From contig JACKDV010000024.1 in the NCBI GenBank assembly GCA_020633315.1, positions 46,561 to 110,560 on the forward strand: a stretch of DNA of 64,000 nucleotides. The letters are read 5' to 3'. The notes under the pieces were generated by a model. That model did no database searches and was not told the DNA's origin. It saw nothing but the letters and a program-made list of their open reading frames with translations. The position numbers and the translations under genes were made by a program. Positions 61,647 through 64,000 of this stretch are shown here, piece by piece. This stretch comes from Myxococcales bacterium. Its GTDB lineage: Bacteria; Myxococcota_A; Polyangia; Nannocystales; Nannocystaceae. Positions within the stretch are counted from its first letter, which is position 1; every line of letters begins with the position of its first letter.

Positions 61647-62606
61647 ATGCCCGTCGCCGCAGGCCCATCTCCCGCCGAGCTCGAGCCCTTCACTCTGGCG
61701 GAGCGACGACGGCGTTGGATCGGCGTGGGAGCCAGCGCGACCTTCGGCGTGGTGGTCGTGGTCGCGCTGCTCTGGGTCGATCCCCTCGACGCCCGGATCG
61801 CGCTCGCCTCCCTGGCCGGCCTGCTCAGCGCCTTCTTCGTGGTGATGATCATCGCCTCCCGGCGTCGTCTCGCCCGGTTCCTCGGGATCCTCGAGCGCTC
61901 GCCCGAGCAGGTCGTGTGGATCTGTCCCCAGCAGCACATCCAGGCCGCCCAGCACGAGAGCACGACCTTCGTCCTCGCCCTCGCCGATGGCGACCGCGTC
62001 AGCGCCAACGTGGCTCCCGAGCACCACGCACGGATCGCAGCGCTGCTGCGCCGCTGCTGTCCCGATGCCGAGCTCGGCTTCTCGCCCGAGCTGCAGCGTC
62101 GCTTCGGTCCCATCGACGGCCGTGGGCGCCCGGGCACCAGCCCTCCCCCGGCGCCCTGGGCCCCGACCATCGCCGCCACCACCACCTCGGCGAACGACTC
62201 GAGCGAGCCCGCGGAGGCCCTCGCGCTCGCGATCCGTCGAGCGCATCGCCTCGGCCTGCTCCTGGGCTATCCCTGTGCCGCCGTCACCATGCTATTCGCT
62301 ACCATCACCATCGGCGTGGCCGACGAGCTCATGCTGGTGCTCACCCTGCTCGCAGCCCTCGGAGCCGTTGCCCTGCTACGGTGGGGCCACCGAGACCCCC
62401 GCGCCCACCGACTCATGGTCGTCCTCGATGCCCACCCCGAGCGTCTCAGCTCCGCCGAGCTCGTCTACACCAACTACGCAGGCAAGCCCGAGCCCGAGCT
62501 CCGCACCGAGTACGCCGACGGCGGCTTCGACAGGATCGGCCTGGTACCAGGGACGGAGGCACGGGTGATGGAGTGGATCTCCGACCGCCGCGCGTCTGCG
62601 GCGTAG
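61647..62606 (+). CDS. Four-helix membrane protein with a central soluble domain
   Basis: A 319-residue protein. Two helices near the N-terminus (SATFGVVVVVALLWV, LASLAGLLSAFFVVMIIA) are followed by a soluble domain of about 110 residues (VWICPQQHIQAAQHE) and a Pro-rich stretch. Two further helices lie around residues 210-260 (LGLLLGYPCAAVTMLFATI, LMLVLTLLAALGAVALL) and a second small soluble part closes the chain. No known family; the two soluble parts share the form (R)-x-L-x-x-L-E/D and may be a repeat. Confidence 0.75.
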   Translation: MPVAAGPSPAELEPFTLAERRRRWIGVGASATFGVVVVVALLWVDPLDARIALASLAGLLSAFFVVMIIASRRRLARFLGILERSPEQVVWICPQQHIQAAQHESTTFVLALADGDRVSANVAPEHHARIAALLRRCCPDAELGFSPELQRRFGPIDGRGRPGTSPPPAPWAPTIAATTTSANDSSEPAEALALAIRRAHRLGLLLGYPCAAVTMLFATITIGVADELMLVLTLLAALGAVALLRWGHRDPRAHRLMVVLDAHPERLSSAELVYTNYAGKPEPELRTEYADGGFDRIGLVPGTEARVMEWISDRRASAA

Positions 62607-62742
62607 GCTCGCGCCGGAGTCCGCCTGTGGCCAAGACGCCGTCCCCGGGGCCTCACGCGGAACATCGGGAGCGTGCCCGAGCATGACCCCCGAGGTCATG
62701 GCCGGCATGACCTCCCCCCGTCATCCTGCACCCAACGCCACC

Positions 62743-63036
62743 ATGGACCGCTTCCGCCCCGCCTTCCTCGTCGTCGCCCTCGCCTTCACGGCCTACTCCC
62801 TGCTCGTCACCTTCGAGCATGGCTACACGGGCTTCCTCACCGTCGCGTGGAAGGAGCCCTGGGCGATGCAGATGCTCGTCGACCTCAGCATCTCCCTGTT
62901 CCTCGTCTCGAGCGGCCTGGTGATCGATGCGCGCCGCCGGGGACGTCCCGCATGGCCGTGGGTGGTGGGCACGGTGCTGCTCGGCTCGGTTGCCCCGCTC
63001 TGGTACCTCGCGCTGCGACGCTCCCCTCGCGGCTGA
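62743..63036 (+). CDS. DUF2834-like three-helix membrane protein
   Basis: A 97-residue protein. Three hydrophobic segments (RPAFLVVALAFTAYSLLVTF, MQMLVDLSISLFLVSSGLVI and WVVGTVLLGSVAPLWYLAL) with an intervening WKEPWAMQ and DARRRGRPAWPW match the DUF2834 pattern as I know it. The longer frame from 62683 adds 20 residues with poor codon use, so ATG 62743 is preferred. Function unknown. Confidence 0.65.
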   Translation: MDRFRPAFLVVALAFTAYSLLVTFEHGYTGFLTVAWKEPWAMQMLVDLSISLFLVSSGLVIDARRRGRPAWPWVVGTVLLGSVAPLWYLALRRSPRG

Positions 63037-63054
63037 GATCATCGCCGGCTCGGC

Positions 63055-63642
63055 TCAGCGATCGGTGCCCAGGCTCCGGGGAGGTCGCGGCGGCCAGGCA
63101 TCCCCCCGCCGGGGCTGAGGCACGCTCCAGTTGGCCTCGCGGTGCTCGACCACCGGGTCGTAGAGCAGGCACTCGGCCGGGACCTCCTCGCCCTGCTGGG
63201 CGGCAGCGAGCCGACAGTCGGGGCCACGCACGGCATCGATCGCCGCGACCAGGGTCTGGTAGTCCACGTCGGCCTCGGCCGTCACGTAGGCGATGGTCGC
63301 GTGGGGGTACTCGCGCTTGAAGGCCCACGCCGCGTCGGTCAGCGCCTCGCGATCGTAGCCCGCCGACGAGCTCACCCGCTGCCAGTCCTCGCCGCTCACC
63401 CTGGTGAAGAACGCCCCCTGGGCGATGCCCACGTGGAATCGACGATCCCTGCCGCAGCGGATCGTGTGGTCGGGCTGCTCTCCGCCGTAGTACGGGGTGT
63501 TGACCGCGACCTGGGCGTAGGCGGTCACATGGGCCATGAGCATCAGAGCGGGGATCAACAGCAGCAACACGCTGAGCACCCCGAGCATCGGTGCCTGCTC
63601 GCTCCGCTCCCGCTCGTCCTCGTCTCTGCGTCGTCGGGCCAT
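63055..63642 (-). CDS. ExbD/TolR-like biopolymer transport protein
   Basis: A 195-residue protein: basic N-terminus, one membrane helix at about 19-42 (LGVLSVLLLLIPALMLMAHV), then a periplasmic domain with the ExbD-like motif LTDAAWAFKREYPHATIAYVTAEADVDYQTLVAAID. ExbD/TolR partners ExbB/TolQ in energising outer-membrane transport or Glt/Agl gliding motors. The usual transmembrane Asp is not obvious in the helix (it reads IPALMLM), so activity is uncertain. No ExbB/TolQ is in the window. ATG 63642 starts the basic stretch. Confidence 0.75.
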   Translation of the reverse strand: MARRRRDEDERERSEQAPMLGVLSVLLLLIPALMLMAHVTAYAQVAVNTPYYGGEQPDHTIRCGRDRRFHVGIAQGAFFTRVSGEDWQRVSSSAGYDREALTDAAWAFKREYPHATIAYVTAEADVDYQTLVAAIDAVRGPDCRLAAAQQGEEVPAECLLYDPVVEHREANWSVPQPRRGDAWPPRPPRSLGTDR

Positions 63643-64000
63643 CGACCCCTTGGGACAGCGGGACGCCCCGTGGGTTCCCATGGAGGTACAGAAAATCCAC
63701 AGGGCTCCCTACGGGTAGGATGTACAGCTCACCTAGGGCGATCCAGGCACGATGCGCAGCACGAAGGCTCCTCGGCGTCTGGTGACGGACGTAAGTGCTC
63801 GATATCATATGGTATTACGGAGTTGGCACGATTGCTGCCGATGGCACCGCCCGACGTCCCCGGACGCTGAGCTGGAGCCATCACCAGCCGGGATCGAGCG
63901 GAGCGCTTCTCGCCGGCCGCCCTCTCGGTCGTGGCTCGAGCCCGCCGCTGGTGTCCCTCGAGCCACACCTCGAGCAGATCGTCGGAGACGTGATCGAGGT
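63643..64000. other. Gene-poor right edge with an AT-rich palindrome and a possible partial gene
   Basis: The left part is the least GC-rich DNA of the window. It holds ATATCATATGGTAT (63802-63815), a 14-base palindrome with one G-T wobble pair. From about 63900 to the edge both strands are open with good codon use. On the plus strand GTG 63951 would begin MSLEPHLEQIVGDVIE; on the minus strand the frame reads into LDHVSDDLLEVWLEGHQ. I cannot tell which is coding. Confidence 0.35.

Overview
The window is very GC-rich DNA (roughly 70% by eye) packed with genes on both strands and strongly biased to G/C at third codon positions. The gene content points to a myxobacterium, most likely of the Nannocystis/Plesiocystis/Enhygromyxa branch (Nannocystineae). 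The reasons are four Hanks-type Ser/Thr kinases (two of them membrane receptors with long TPR tails, one fused to a response-regulator domain), many lipoproteins with Thr/Ser/Gly/Asp-rich linkers or short Cys-rich domains, HTTM and SUFU family proteins, and peptide natural-product loci. The placement is an inference from gene content; no rRNA or tRNA is visible. No insertion sequence, CRISPR array or phage gene was seen.

Layout. 1-8.6 kb: end of a secreted protein, a lipoprotein-like metallophosphatase, an HD-GYP response regulator coupled to a Ppx/GppA phosphatase, an NAD(P)-binding protein, a DksA-like protein without its zinc cysteines, a GMC oxidoreductase coupled to a membrane hydrolase, and a soluble Ser/Thr kinase. 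8.6-16.1 kb: a signalling block (ParA-like ATPase, HisKA-REC-GAF protein, lone receiver, large hybrid histidine kinase, MscS channel, kinase-receiver fusion). 16.2-20.7 kb: cupin lipoprotein, a TetR regulator divergent from a zinc-ribbon membrane protein with three palindromic operators between them, an unknown lipoprotein and an MFS transporter. 21.0-23.2 kb: a RiPP locus with a Cys-rich exported precursor, a DUF692/MNIO iron oxidase and a DUF2063-type partner, the arrangement of the bufferin/HvfABC copper-binding peptides. 23.2-32.2 kb: lipoproteins, pyruvate carboxylase, MiaE, and an HTTM membrane protein. 32.3-39.9 kb: VOC protein, two prolyl-iminopeptidase paralogues around a zinc-ribbon gene, a TPR receptor kinase, a PepSY-like lipoprotein. 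40.2-47.7 kb: hemB, receiver plus PAS histidine kinase, 3-methyladenine glycosylase, SUFU protein, serC, cyclophilin. 47.8-50.0 kb: a second RiPP locus, a microviridin-type graspetide (53-residue precursor plus two ATP-grasp ligases). 50.3-64 kb: tRNA-queuosine mannosyltransferase-like protein, an MsrPQ-like molybdoenzyme/membrane pair, an exported pirin, lipoproteins, a PEP-synthase-like lipoprotein, a LOG-like protein, a second TPR receptor kinase, small membrane proteins and an ExbD/TolR-like protein.

Cross-cutting points. The two RiPP loci share a layout: a tiny precursor gene first, a strong GC hairpin after its stop, then the maturation enzymes. At least eleven genes carry a TANNNT box ending 6-9 bases before the start codon, which suggests leaderless transcription in this lineage and was used here to pick several start codons.
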